Part shown: positions 52,166 through 59,373 of the stretch, in pieces
Position numbering within the stretch: the stretch's first letter is position 1
Layout: each line of letters starts with the position of its first letter
Origin: an uncultured Bacilli bacterium
GTDB lineage: Bacteria > Bacillota_I > Bacilli_A > RF39 > UBA660
Reading direction: 5' to 3'
NCBI GenBank assembly: GCA_934102355.1
Contig: CAKOSO010000003.1
Span: 1-64,000, forward strand
DNA: 64,000 nt
The notes under the pieces: generated by a model
What the model was told of the DNA's origin: nothing
The model's database searches: none
The model's input: only the letters and a program-made list of their open reading frames with translations
Program-made: the position numbers and the translations under genes

Positions 52166-52858
52166 ATGGAATATACAAAAGAATTAGAAGAAATGTATTG
52201 TGTAAATAAAGGTGTAAATCATGGACCATCTCCAATACCAGAAGAAGGAAAATGGGTAGATGCAAAAGAAATAAAAGATATATCTGGATTAACACATGGA
52301 GTAGGTTGGTGTGCTCCACAACAAGGTGCATGCAAATTAACATTAAATGTTAAAAATGGAATAATAGAAGAAGCTCTAATTGAAACAGTTGGTTGTTCTG
52401 GAATGACTCACAGTGCTGCAATGGCAGGAGAAATATTAGTAGGAAAAACAATTCTTGAAGCATTAAATACTGATTTAGTTTGTGACGCTATAAATACAGC
52501 AATGAGAGAATTATTCTTACAAATAGTATATGGAAGAAGTCAATCAGCATATTCAGAAAATGGTTTAGCAATAGGATCAGGTATGGAAGATTTAGGTGGA
52601 ACTAAATCTAGTCAATTAGGAACAGTTTATTCAACTAAATTAAAAGGGCCAAGATATTTATCATTAACAGAAGGATATATATTAGAAGAAGCATTAGATG
52701 AAAATGATAATATTATTGGTTATAAATATTGTAACACCAATAAAATGATGAAATATATAAAAGAAGGTATGGATCCAAAAGAAGCAATAGATAAATCAAC
52801 TGGAACATATGGAAGGTATAATGAAGCTTCAAAATATATAGATCCAAGAGAGGATTAA
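52166..52858 (+). CDS. NifU-like iron-sulfur scaffold partner of GGGtGRT protein
   Basis: 230 residues from the second ATG (52166), 5 bases after AGGAGG. The sequence carries an IscU/NifU-N-like core: GVGWCAPQQGACKLTL, VKNGIIEEALIETVGCSGMTHSAAMAGEIL, with cysteines in the ligand positions of scaffold proteins. The C-terminal half (about 130-230) is specific to this family. It is encoded 4 bp before the GGGtGRT gene, a pairing I recall from anaerobic Firmicutes. The role is presumed to be cluster binding or assembly. Confidence 0.8.
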   Translation: MEYTKELEEMYCVNKGVNHGPSPIPEEGKWVDAKEIKDISGLTHGVGWCAPQQGACKLTLNVKNGIIEEALIETVGCSGMTHSAAMAGEILVGKTILEALNTDLVCDAINTAMRELFLQIVYGRSQSAYSENGLAIGSGMEDLGGTKSSQLGTVYSTKLKGPRYLSLTEGYILEEALDENDNIIGYKYCNTNKMMKYIKEGMDPKEAIDKSTGTYGRYNEASKYIDPRED

Positions 52859-52862
52859 AACT

Positions 52863-53864
52863 ATGAATATTGAAAACTATGATCAAAGAGAAGAAGAAAT
52901 TAAAAAAATCTTAAAAAAATATAATATAAAAGATTTAAATGAAGCACAAAGATTATCTAAAGATTTAAGTATTGATATTTATAAAATGGTAAAAGATATT
53001 CAAAAAATATGTTTTGAAGATGCTTGTTGGGCATATATTCTTGGTGCTGCAATAGCAATTAAAGAAAATATAAAAACAGCAAGTGAAGCTGCTGAAAAAA
53101 TTGGTGAAGGATTACAAGCATTTTGTATAAAAGGATCAGTAGCAGATGAAAGAAAAGTAGGGTTAGGTCATGGCCTTTTAGCATCAATGCTTTTAAGTGA
53201 AGAAACAGAGTGTTTTGCATTTTTAGCAGGGCATGAGTCATTTGCAGCAGCAGAAGGTGCAATAGCAATAGCAAATAATGCCAATAAAATAAGAAAAAAA
53301 CCATTAAGAGTAATTCTAAATGGTTTAGGAAAAGATGCTGCACAAATAATATCAAGAATAAATGGATTTACATATGTAAAAACAAATTATGATTATGAAA
53401 CTGGAAAGCTTAACATTGTAGAAGAAATAAAATACTCAGACTCAGAAAGGGGAAAAGTAAAATGTTATGGTGCTAACGATGTAAGAGAAGGAGTTAGCAT
53501 AATGCATCATGAAAATGTTGATATATCAATAACAGGAAACTCAACAAATCCAACAAGATTCCAACATCCAACAGCAGGTATATACAAAAAAGAAAGAATA
53601 GAAGCAGGAAAAAAATACTTTTCAGTTGCATCAGGTGGAGGAACAGGAAGAACATTACACCCAGACAATATGGCAGCAGGACCAGCAAGCTATGGTATGA
53701 CAGATACTATGGGAAGAATGCATTCCGATGCTCAATTTGCAGGTTCATCATCAGTTCCAGCACATGTTGAAATGATGGGATTTATTGGAATGGGTAACAA
53801 TCCAATGGTTGGAGCAACTGTATCAGTAGCAGTAGCAGTTTCAAAAGCATTAAATAAAAATTAA
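52863..53864 (+). CDS. GGGtGRT family protein
   Basis: 333 residues. It contains the family-naming motif GGGTGRTLHPDN (near 259-270), preceded by FQHPTAGIYKKE and followed by MHSDAQFAGSSSVPAHVEMMGFIGMGNNPMVG. The N-terminal half is helical, with Cys in ICFEDACWA and AFCIKGSVADER. Proteins of this family occur in anaerobes, always next to a scaffold-like gene as here; the biochemical activity is, to my knowledge, not established. Confidence 0.88.
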   Translation: MNIENYDQREEEIKKILKKYNIKDLNEAQRLSKDLSIDIYKMVKDIQKICFEDACWAYILGAAIAIKENIKTASEAAEKIGEGLQAFCIKGSVADERKVGLGHGLLASMLLSEETECFAFLAGHESFAAAEGAIAIANNANKIRKKPLRVILNGLGKDAAQIISRINGFTYVKTNYDYETGKLNIVEEIKYSDSERGKVKCYGANDVREGVSIMHHENVDISITGNSTNPTRFQHPTAGIYKKERIEAGKKYFSVASGGGTGRTLHPDNMAAGPASYGMTDTMGRMHSDAQFAGSSSVPAHVEMMGFIGMGNNPMVGATVSVAVAVSKALNKN

Positions 53865-53889
53865 AAAAACATGTATAAAACAAAATAAA

Positions 53890-53963
53890 CTACATAATAT
53901 AATAATGTCATAAGAAATTATGACTGAATATAGAGAAATCCCAGCAAGACTGGGATTTTTTTT
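53890..53963 (+). ncRNA. Possible small RNA between GGGtGRT gene and glucosaminidase gene
   Basis: A -10-like TATAAT (53898-53903; an alternative CATAAT at 53893) precedes GTCATAA-GAAA-TTATGAC (53907-53924), a perfect 7-bp stem with a GNRA-type GAAA loop. A perfect 8-bp terminator AATCCCAG/CTGGGATT and eight T follow (53937-53963). This makes a transcript of about 55 nt. There is no strong -35 box, so it may simply be the 3' end of the upstream operon. Confidence 0.4.
53937..53963 (+). terminator. Strong terminator
   Basis: AATCCCAG and CTGGGATT around CAAGA, then eight T. Confidence 0.92.
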
Positions 53964-54022
53964 GCAGCTTCAAAAGATTTATGGTAAAATAAAGATACTT
54001 ATTATTTAAGAGGTGAATTTAA

Positions 54023-54670
54023 ATGAAAAAGAAAAAGCCGTTTAAATTAAGTGAAAATATAAAACCTTATATCAAAATATGTTTAATGTCATTATCTATG
54101 ATATTAATCATATTAGTAATAGTTCTACTGGTATATCAATACAACCGTGAACACGGAAGATATAAAGTAAACAGATTACCAATAGAAATAAGAGATGAAT
54201 ATAAGCAAATAAGTTTTGAAGCTACAAGAGATGATCAAAAAGTATTTAAAGAAATAGTTTTTAATAATATGACTGAAGATGAATTGATTGAACAAATTAA
54301 TAAGTCATTATCATCAACACTTACTAATACTGGAGAAATATTCGTAAGAAGATCTTTAGAATTAGGAATAGATCCATATATCGCTGTAGCTATTTCACTA
54401 TATGAAACTGGATGTAAATGGGGTTGCAGTTATTTAACAAGAGAATGTTATAATATTGGTGGTATCAAAGGATCTCCTGGTTGCAATGGAGGATCATTTA
54501 AAAGATTTGATAGTTTAGAAGAAGGAATAAATTCTTATCTAAATTTAATTGCAGGATATTATAAAAATGGTATGGATACACCAGAAAAAATGGAATATAG
54601 GTATGCAGGTGGTTCTACAACCTGGGCATCAAAGGTTAATGCATACATTGAATCAATAAAAAGTAAATAA
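54023..54670 (+). CDS. Membrane-anchored glucosaminidase-domain protein
   Basis: 215 residues: a membrane helix (about 19-42) and an outer domain (about 90-215) of the lysozyme-like glucosaminidase family. Visible marks are FVRRSLELGIDPYIAVAISLYETGCKWGC (with the likely catalytic Glu in LYETG), CYNIGGIKG, and FKRFDSLEEGINSYL. It should cut peptidoglycan glycan strands during growth or division. ffh starts 11 bp downstream, so the two are probably transcribed together. Confidence 0.85.
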   Translation: MKKKKPFKLSENIKPYIKICLMSLSMILIILVIVLLVYQYNREHGRYKVNRLPIEIRDEYKQISFEATRDDQKVFKEIVFNNMTEDELIEQINKSLSSTLTNTGEIFVRRSLELGIDPYIAVAISLYETGCKWGCSYLTRECYNIGGIKGSPGCNGGSFKRFDSLEEGINSYLNLIAGYYKNGMDTPEKMEYRYAGGSTTWASKVNAYIESIKSK

Positions 54671-54681
54671 GGAGAAATAAT

Positions 54682-55989
54682 ATGTTTGAATCATTAAGTG
54701 ATAGATTACAAAACGCTATTAAAAATATAAAGGGATATGGAAAAATAACTGAAGAAAATATAGATCCTATGCTAAGAGAAGTACGTCTTGCACTTCTTGA
54801 AGCTGATGTAAATTATAAAGTAGTAAAAGAATTTACAACAACAGTAAAAGAAAAAGCATTAGGAGAACAGGTAAAAAAATCTTTAACACCAGGAGAAATG
54901 TTTGTAGGTATAATAAGAGATGAACTAGAACAGTTATTAGGGGGAGAGCAAGCGCCACTTAATACAAATAGTAATCCAGCAATACTAATGCTTGTGGGTT
55001 TACAAGGTAGTGGTAAAACAACAACAATTGGAAAACTTGCTAATCTTTTAAGAAAAAAACATAATAAAAAGCCATTATTAGTAGCGTGTGACGTTTACAG
55101 ACCAGCAGCAATTGATCAGTTAAAACAAATTGCTAAAGAATTAAATATGGATATCTATGAAGAAGGTAAAAAAGATCCAAGAGAAATAGTAAAAAATGCA
55201 CTTGATTTTGCAAAAGAAAATAAAAATGACTATGTCCTAATAGATACAGCAGGAAGACTTCATATTGATGAAGAATTAATGAAAGAACTACAAGACATTA
55301 AAGAAATAGCAAAACCACAAGAAATTCTATTAGTAATAGATGCCATGATGGGACAAGATGCAATTAATGTTATAACAGGTTTTAATGATAACTTAGAATT
55401 AACAGGTGTAATCTTAACAAAAATGGACGGTGATACAAGAGGTGGTGTAGCGCTATCAGTAAGACACTTAACAAATGTTCCAATAAAATTTATAGGTGTT
55501 TCTGAAAAACTAGATGGAATAGATTATTTTTATCCTGATAGAATTGCAAGTAGAATAATTGGAATGGGAGATATCCTATCGATTGTTGATAAAGCAAATG
55601 AAGTAATAGATGAAAAAGAAGCTGAAAACTCATTCAAAAGAATGCAAAGCGGTAAATATGATTTAGAGGATTTCTTAAAACAAATGAAACAAATAAAAAA
55701 ACTTGGGTCACTTGAATCAATCCTAAAGTTACTTCCAGGAGCTAGAAAAATGGGACTTAATAATATCAAAATAGATCCAAAAGATTTAGCACACATAGAA
55801 GCAATAGTACTTTCTATGACACCAAAAGAAAGAAAAAATCCAGAAATATTAAAAGCAAGTCGTAAAGAAAGAATAGCAAAAGGTTCTGGAAGAAGTGTAA
55901 CAGAAGTAAACAGTTTATTAAAGAAATTTGAAGAATCAAAAAAGATGATGAAAATGATGGCAAATGGTAATATGAAAATGCCATTTTAA
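54682..55989 (+). CDS. ffh: Signal recognition particle protein Ffh
   Basis: 435 residues. The N domain, then the G domain with GLQGSGKTTTIGKLA (P-loop near 106), DVYRPAAIDQL, DTAGRLHIDEEL and TKMDGDTRGG, and then a methionine-rich M domain (about 300-435, ending MMKMMANGNMKMPF). Ffh binds signal sequences and the SRP RNA and delivers ribosomes to FtsY at the membrane. The M-domain tail is a little short, but all core helices are there. Confidence 0.97.
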   Translation: MFESLSDRLQNAIKNIKGYGKITEENIDPMLREVRLALLEADVNYKVVKEFTTTVKEKALGEQVKKSLTPGEMFVGIIRDELEQLLGGEQAPLNTNSNPAILMLVGLQGSGKTTTIGKLANLLRKKHNKKPLLVACDVYRPAAIDQLKQIAKELNMDIYEEGKKDPREIVKNALDFAKENKNDYVLIDTAGRLHIDEELMKELQDIKEIAKPQEILLVIDAMMGQDAINVITGFNDNLELTGVILTKMDGDTRGGVALSVRHLTNVPIKFIGVSEKLDGIDYFYPDRIASRIIGMGDILSIVDKANEVIDEKEAENSFKRMQSGKYDLEDFLKQMKQIKKLGSLESILKLLPGARKMGLNNIKIDPKDLAHIEAIVLSMTPKERKNPEILKASRKERIAKGSGRSVTEVNSLLKKFEESKKMMKMMANGNMKMPF

Positions 55990-56076
55990 GAAAATAAATA
56001 AAATATAAAAATAGACATTTTACATATACAATAAAGAGAAATCCTCATATCATAAAAATAGATAGGGGGATTTATA

Positions 56077-56442
56077 ATGTTTAACAGAAGATTTGAAAGA
56101 CAAACACCTTTCATGAACATGCCAGCTCAAGATGGTTTCATAGATATTGATAACAATACAGGAAATATTGATATTGATTTCATGCAAGCTCAATCAACAA
56201 ATACAAATGTAAACCAAGCAGCACCTCAAATGCAAATGGGAATGAGCCAATCACCAATAATGGAACCAGTAAGAGAAAGAGTGGTACATAAAAATATTGA
56301 ACACATCGTACCACATGTTTGTCCAGTTAGAACAAGAATAGTAAATCATCACATTTACAAACATACATATCAACCAAGTTATAGTTGCTGTGAAGAAAAT
56401 GTTTGTGAAAACGTTCAATGTGGTTCTTGTTGCAACTTCTAA
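56077..56442 (+). CDS. CotD-like spore coat protein
   Basis: 121 residues. Met, Gln and Asn rich in the first half; the second half VVHKNIEHIVPHVCPVRTRIVNHHIYKHTY is His-rich and matches the order of the inner spore coat protein CotD family (repeated His/Val/Pro with VNHH), ending in a Cys-rich tail (CCEENVCENVQCGSCC). GGGGG precedes the ATG. The assignment is by pattern and is moderate; together with the Cse60-like gene it hints at sporulation ability or descent. Confidence 0.65.
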   Translation: MFNRRFERQTPFMNMPAQDGFIDIDNNTGNIDIDFMQAQSTNTNVNQAAPQMQMGMSQSPIMEPVRERVVHKNIEHIVPHVCPVRTRIVNHHIYKHTYQPSYSCCEENVCENVQCGSCCNF

Positions 56443-56449
56443 AATAATC

Positions 56450-56480
56450 AAAAGGAGTAGTTTTTCTACTCTTTTTTATT
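56450..56480 (+). terminator. Terminator before mazEF, identical to that after it
   Basis: GGAGTAG and CTACTCTT arms with a T-rich loop and T run. All 31 bases are the same as 57123-57153. Confidence 0.85.
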
Positions 56481-56489
56481 AAAAAAATA

Positions 56490-56520
56490 TTGACCAAAGT
56501 ATAAACAATGTATATACTTT
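56490..56520 (+). promoter_or_regulatory. mazEF promoter with dyad operator
   Basis: TTGACC (56490-56495) and TATACT (56513-56518) are 17 bp apart. AAAGTATA (56496-56503) and TATACTTT (56513-56520) form a perfect 8-bp inverted repeat covering the spacer and the -10 box, a likely binding site for MazE/MazF autorepression. Confidence 0.75.
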
Positions 56521-56539
56521 TATCAAAGGAGATGTTGAT

Positions 56540-56782
56540 ATGGAAGCAAGACTACAAAAATGGGGTAATTCAGCAGGTATTAGAATACCAAAAAGTATAC
56601 TTAATTCTTTGAATATAAAAATAAATGATATCTTAGATATAGAACAAAATGATGAAAAGATAATTATCAGTATATCAAAAAAGAAAAAAATCTCATTAGA
56701 AGAAAGATTTAAAAATTATAATGGGAAAAATTTATCAAAAGATTTTTCATGGGATGAAAGAAAAGGAAAAGAAATATGGTAA
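56540..56782 (+). CDS. mazE: MazE-type antitoxin (AbrB domain)
   Basis: 80 residues. The N-terminal swapped-hairpin AbrB domain shows RLQKWGNSAGIRIPKSIL, the classic MazE start, followed by IKINDILDIEQNDEKIII. The C-terminal 30 residues, ending FSWDERKGKEIW, form the flexible tail that would bind the toxin. Its stop overlaps the mazF start by 7 bases. Confidence 0.92.
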   Translation: MEARLQKWGNSAGIRIPKSILNSLNIKINDILDIEQNDEKIIISISKKKKISLEERFKNYNGKNLSKDFSWDERKGKEIW

Positions 56783-57117
56783 AAAAATACATTCCAGAGC
56801 AAGGAGATATTGTTTACTTGGATTTAAACCCTACAAAAGGTCATGAACAAAAAGGTTCAAGACCAGCAATAGTAATAAGTAATAATATATTTAATAAAAA
56901 CACAAAAATGGCAATTGTATGTCCAATTACTTCTAATATGAAAGAATTCCCAACACATTATATCTTAGAAGATACCAAAAAAATATACGGATCAGTATTA
57001 TGTGAACATATAAGAAGCATTGACTATGAAATAAGGAACTTAGAATTAATAGAAAAAGCAAGTGAAAATGATTTACTTAGTGTAATCATGTTGACAAATG
57101 CCTGTATTGAAAATTAG
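56776..57117 (+). CDS. mazF: MazF-type mRNA interferase toxin
   Basis: 113 residues of the MazF/PemK fold: YIPEQGDIVYLDLNPTKGHEQKGSRPAIVIS at the N-terminus holds the catalytic Arg (GSRPA), and AIVCPITSN with the conserved Thr follows. MazF cuts mRNA at short sequence motifs when free of MazE. The gene overlaps mazE and ends 6 bp before the second copy of the flanking terminator. Confidence 0.93.
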   Translation: MVKKYIPEQGDIVYLDLNPTKGHEQKGSRPAIVISNNIFNKNTKMAIVCPITSNMKEFPTHYILEDTKKIYGSVLCEHIRSIDYEIRNLELIEKASENDLLSVIMLTNACIEN

Positions 57118-57122
57118 ATATT

Positions 57123-57153
57123 AAAAGGAGTAGTTTTTCTACTCTTTTTTATT
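57123..57153 (+). terminator. Terminator after mazF, 31-bp copy of the one before mazE
   Basis: Identical to 56450-56480 over 31 bases. The two copies are 673 bp apart and bracket the toxin-antitoxin pair. Confidence 0.85.
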
Positions 57154-57176
57154 GTATAATGTAATTGGTGGTAAAA

Positions 57177-58400
57177 ATGAAAAGAGCATTAGTATTATCT
57201 GGTGGTGGATCAAAAGGATCATATCAAATTGGAGTATATAAAGCATTAAAAAAAATGCACATTAAAATAGATATAATAACAGGTACATCAATTGGTGCAA
57301 TAAATGGAGCTCTTTTTACAGAAAAAAAATATGCTTTAGCAAAGAGAATGTGGGAAAATGTAACAAGTGAAGATTTATTCGGCGAAAACCTAAATGATAG
57401 AGATATTAACACATATAAAATTTTTGCAAAATCATTTTTTAGAACAGGTGGTTTATCAAATAAAACCATGGAAAAATATTTAAGAGAAATAATAAATGAA
57501 AAAAAGGTAAGAAATTCAAGAATAGAATATGGACTTGTAACATATTCATATAAGAATAAAAAACCACTTCTTTTAACAAAAGAAAGTATCCCAAGAGGAG
57601 AATTAATAGATTATATCATTGCATCTGCATCTTGTTTCCCGGTGCTAGAAACAAAAAAAATTAATGGAGATGTATTAATCGATGGTGGTTACTATGACAA
57701 TCTTCCAGTAAATTTAGCAATTGAAATGGGAGCTGATGAAATAATAGCAGTTGATCTAAATGCAGTAGGTTTTAGAAAAGAACATAATAATAAACTTGTC
57801 AAAACTAGTTTGATTAAATGTAAAGATAAAAGTCCATTTACAATTTCATTTACAAAAGAAGATGCTAAAAAGAATATAGCACTTGGTTATAATGATACAA
57901 TGAAACACTATAATCAATTAGATGGAAATAACTTTACATTCCGTAAAAAAGACTTAATCAAAAATTATAAAAATATTAAAATTTACTATGTAGATTTAAT
58001 TGAAACAATATTAGAAAATGATAAACAAGATTTGATTTCCAATAAAATCTTTAAAATAAATAATTACAATAACATCATAAAAAATGATAAAGAATACTTT
58101 AATATTGTTAATGATTCACTAGAATACTTAGGGAATATATTAGATATTGACAATACTAAAATATATAACATAGATAATTATAATAAATTAATACTTAAAA
58201 ACATAATAAAATTAAATTATTTAAAGATTAACAAAAAACTAAAAGGTAAAATGTTAGTAGGGTATATATATAACAAATACATGTCAGAGCAAAATAAAGA
58301 AAAACTTTTAAAAGAATTATTTAATATAGCATTATTATTCAAAAAAGAATTCTTAGCTACAATATACTTAATATCTATATCAGAAAAGTACCAAAAATAA
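57177..58400 (+). CDS. Patatin-like phospholipase
   Basis: 407 residues from the ATG at 57177, after GGTGG. It has the patatin marks: oxyanion hole GGGSKGSYQIG (near 11), nucleophile GTSIGAING (near 40) and the catalytic Asp in DGGYYDNLPV (near 165). The rest of the chain (about 240-407) is a lysine/asparagine-rich helical extension. It should hydrolyse lipid acyl chains; no signal peptide is seen, so it acts at the inner face of the membrane or in the cytosol. Confidence 0.9.
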   Translation: MKRALVLSGGGSKGSYQIGVYKALKKMHIKIDIITGTSIGAINGALFTEKKYALAKRMWENVTSEDLFGENLNDRDINTYKIFAKSFFRTGGLSNKTMEKYLREIINEKKVRNSRIEYGLVTYSYKNKKPLLLTKESIPRGELIDYIIASASCFPVLETKKINGDVLIDGGYYDNLPVNLAIEMGADEIIAVDLNAVGFRKEHNNKLVKTSLIKCKDKSPFTISFTKEDAKKNIALGYNDTMKHYNQLDGNNFTFRKKDLIKNYKNIKIYYVDLIETILENDKQDLISNKIFKINNYNNIIKNDKEYFNIVNDSLEYLGNILDIDNTKIYNIDNYNKLILKNIIKLNYLKINKKLKGKMLVGYIYNKYMSEQNKEKLLKELFNIALLFKKEFLATIYLISISEKYQK

Positions 58401-58405
58401 AAAAG

Positions 58406-58425
58406 TGTAAAATTGTGTAAAATTT
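58406..58425 (+). repeat. 10-bp tandem repeat upstream of rpoZ
   Basis: GTGTAAAATT occurs twice directly in tandem, about 33 bp before the rpoZ -10 region. It could be a regulator site or chance in AT-rich DNA. Confidence 0.4.
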
Positions 58426-58454
58426 TGTCAGTTTGGTTGTAAATTTAAATGTGT

Positions 58455-58463
58455 TGCTATATT
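58455..58463 (+). promoter_or_regulatory. Extended -10 promoter of rpoZ
   Basis: TGCTATATT is an extended -10 element about 25 bases before the rpoZ start; a weak TGGTTG lies in the -35 position. Confidence 0.5.
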
Positions 58464-58487
58464 CTTAATATAGGGAGTGTGATACAA

Positions 58488-58688
58488 ATGATTTATCCTT
58501 CAATTGATAAATTATTACAAATGGTAGACTCAAAATATCGCCTAGTCCACATTGCTTCTGAAAGAAGTCATGAAATGTCAGAAAAAGGTTTATGGCAAAA
58601 ACGCGAAGAAGAATACCACAATAAAAAGAATATAGGAAGAGCTCTAGAAGAAGTAGCTGAAGGACTAATCATAATTAAAAAAGATTAG
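58488..58688 (+). CDS. rpoZ: RNA polymerase omega subunit
   Basis: 66 residues from the ATG at 58488, 10 bases after GGAG. MIYPSIDKLLQMVDSKYRLVHIASERSHEM fits the omega N-terminus (IDxLLxxxxSKYxLV), and NIGRALEEVAEGLI matches the second conserved helix. Omega helps assemble the polymerase around the beta-prime subunit. The lower-affinity middle part (KGLWQKREEEYHN) is typical of Firmicutes omega. Confidence 0.88.
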   Translation: MIYPSIDKLLQMVDSKYRLVHIASERSHEMSEKGLWQKREEEYHNKKNIGRALEEVAEGLIIIKKD

Positions 58689-58709
58689 TCTTTTATTTTG
58701 ACTAATCTT
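58675..58709. terminator. Terminator between rpoZ and gatD
   Basis: AAGATTAGTC and GACTAATCTT, 10-bp stem. On the minus strand a T run follows, so it mainly serves the murT-gatD operon; it overlaps the last codons of rpoZ. Confidence 0.75.
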
Positions 58710-59373
58710 AATAATTCTTTTTCTTTTTATTAGCTTTAAAACTTATAAATTCATTATAAGCCTTATCCTCTAAATCAAGATTGAAATCTTTAAATTCAAA
58801 ATCTTGATTTTTTTGTTTAATTAAATTAATAGTAATATATTTTAATAATTCTGGATTTCTAACTAAAACTGGACCAATTAACTGAATAGCGTAAAAGTTT
58901 TTGTAATTAAAACCATAATTCTTAAAAATACCTTCATCACATTGAATGGTTCCATGACAATTTAAAAAACCATAAATATCTTTATCAAATAAATCACATT
59001 TAAAGTTTACTTCGTCAACAAATCTTTTATCTTTATTAATGACTTTATAATCAAAATATCCAAAATCATCTTTATCAAATAAAGATATTGCATCACCAGT
59101 AACCATAAAGAATTTATCATTATTAACATAATCAATTAATTCATCTTTATATTTATTTAAATGATTAAGTACAATTTTTTTACTACTTTCCATTCCGCTA
59201 CCAATATATATAAAATCAAATTTATCAAAACTGATTTTATTATCTATTGATATATTTTTAATTTCAACATCAACGCTTTGAGATTCTAAAGCATTTTTAA
59301 GGGTCATTACATTTCCAATTTCGCCATATAAATTCATTAAATCATAATATAAATGTCCAATTACAATTTTCAT
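58708..59373 (-). CDS. gatD: GatD-like glutamine amidotransferase homologue lacking catalytic residues
   Basis: 221 residues, CobB/CobQ-type amidotransferase fold, coupled to murT by TAATG. The N-terminus IGHLYYDLMNLYGEIGNVMTL is the GatD start. In S. aureus GatD the glutaminase Cys94 lies in TICGGYQ and His189 in YLHGP. Here these sites read MVTGDAI (Thr for Cys) and QLIGPVL (Ile for His). It therefore cannot hydrolyse glutamine in the usual way, although the fold and the partner gene are conserved. Its normal role is to supply ammonia to MurT for amidation of the stem-peptide glutamate. Confidence 0.85.
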   Translation of the reverse strand: MKIVIGHLYYDLMNLYGEIGNVMTLKNALESQSVDVEIKNISIDNKISFDKFDFIYIGSGMESSKKIVLNHLNKYKDELIDYVNNDKFFMVTGDAISLFDKDDFGYFDYKVINKDKRFVDEVNFKCDLFDKDIYGFLNCHGTIQCDEGIFKNYGFNYKNFYAIQLIGPVLVRNPELLKYITINLIKQKNQDFEFKDFNLDLEDKAYNEFISFKANKKKKNY

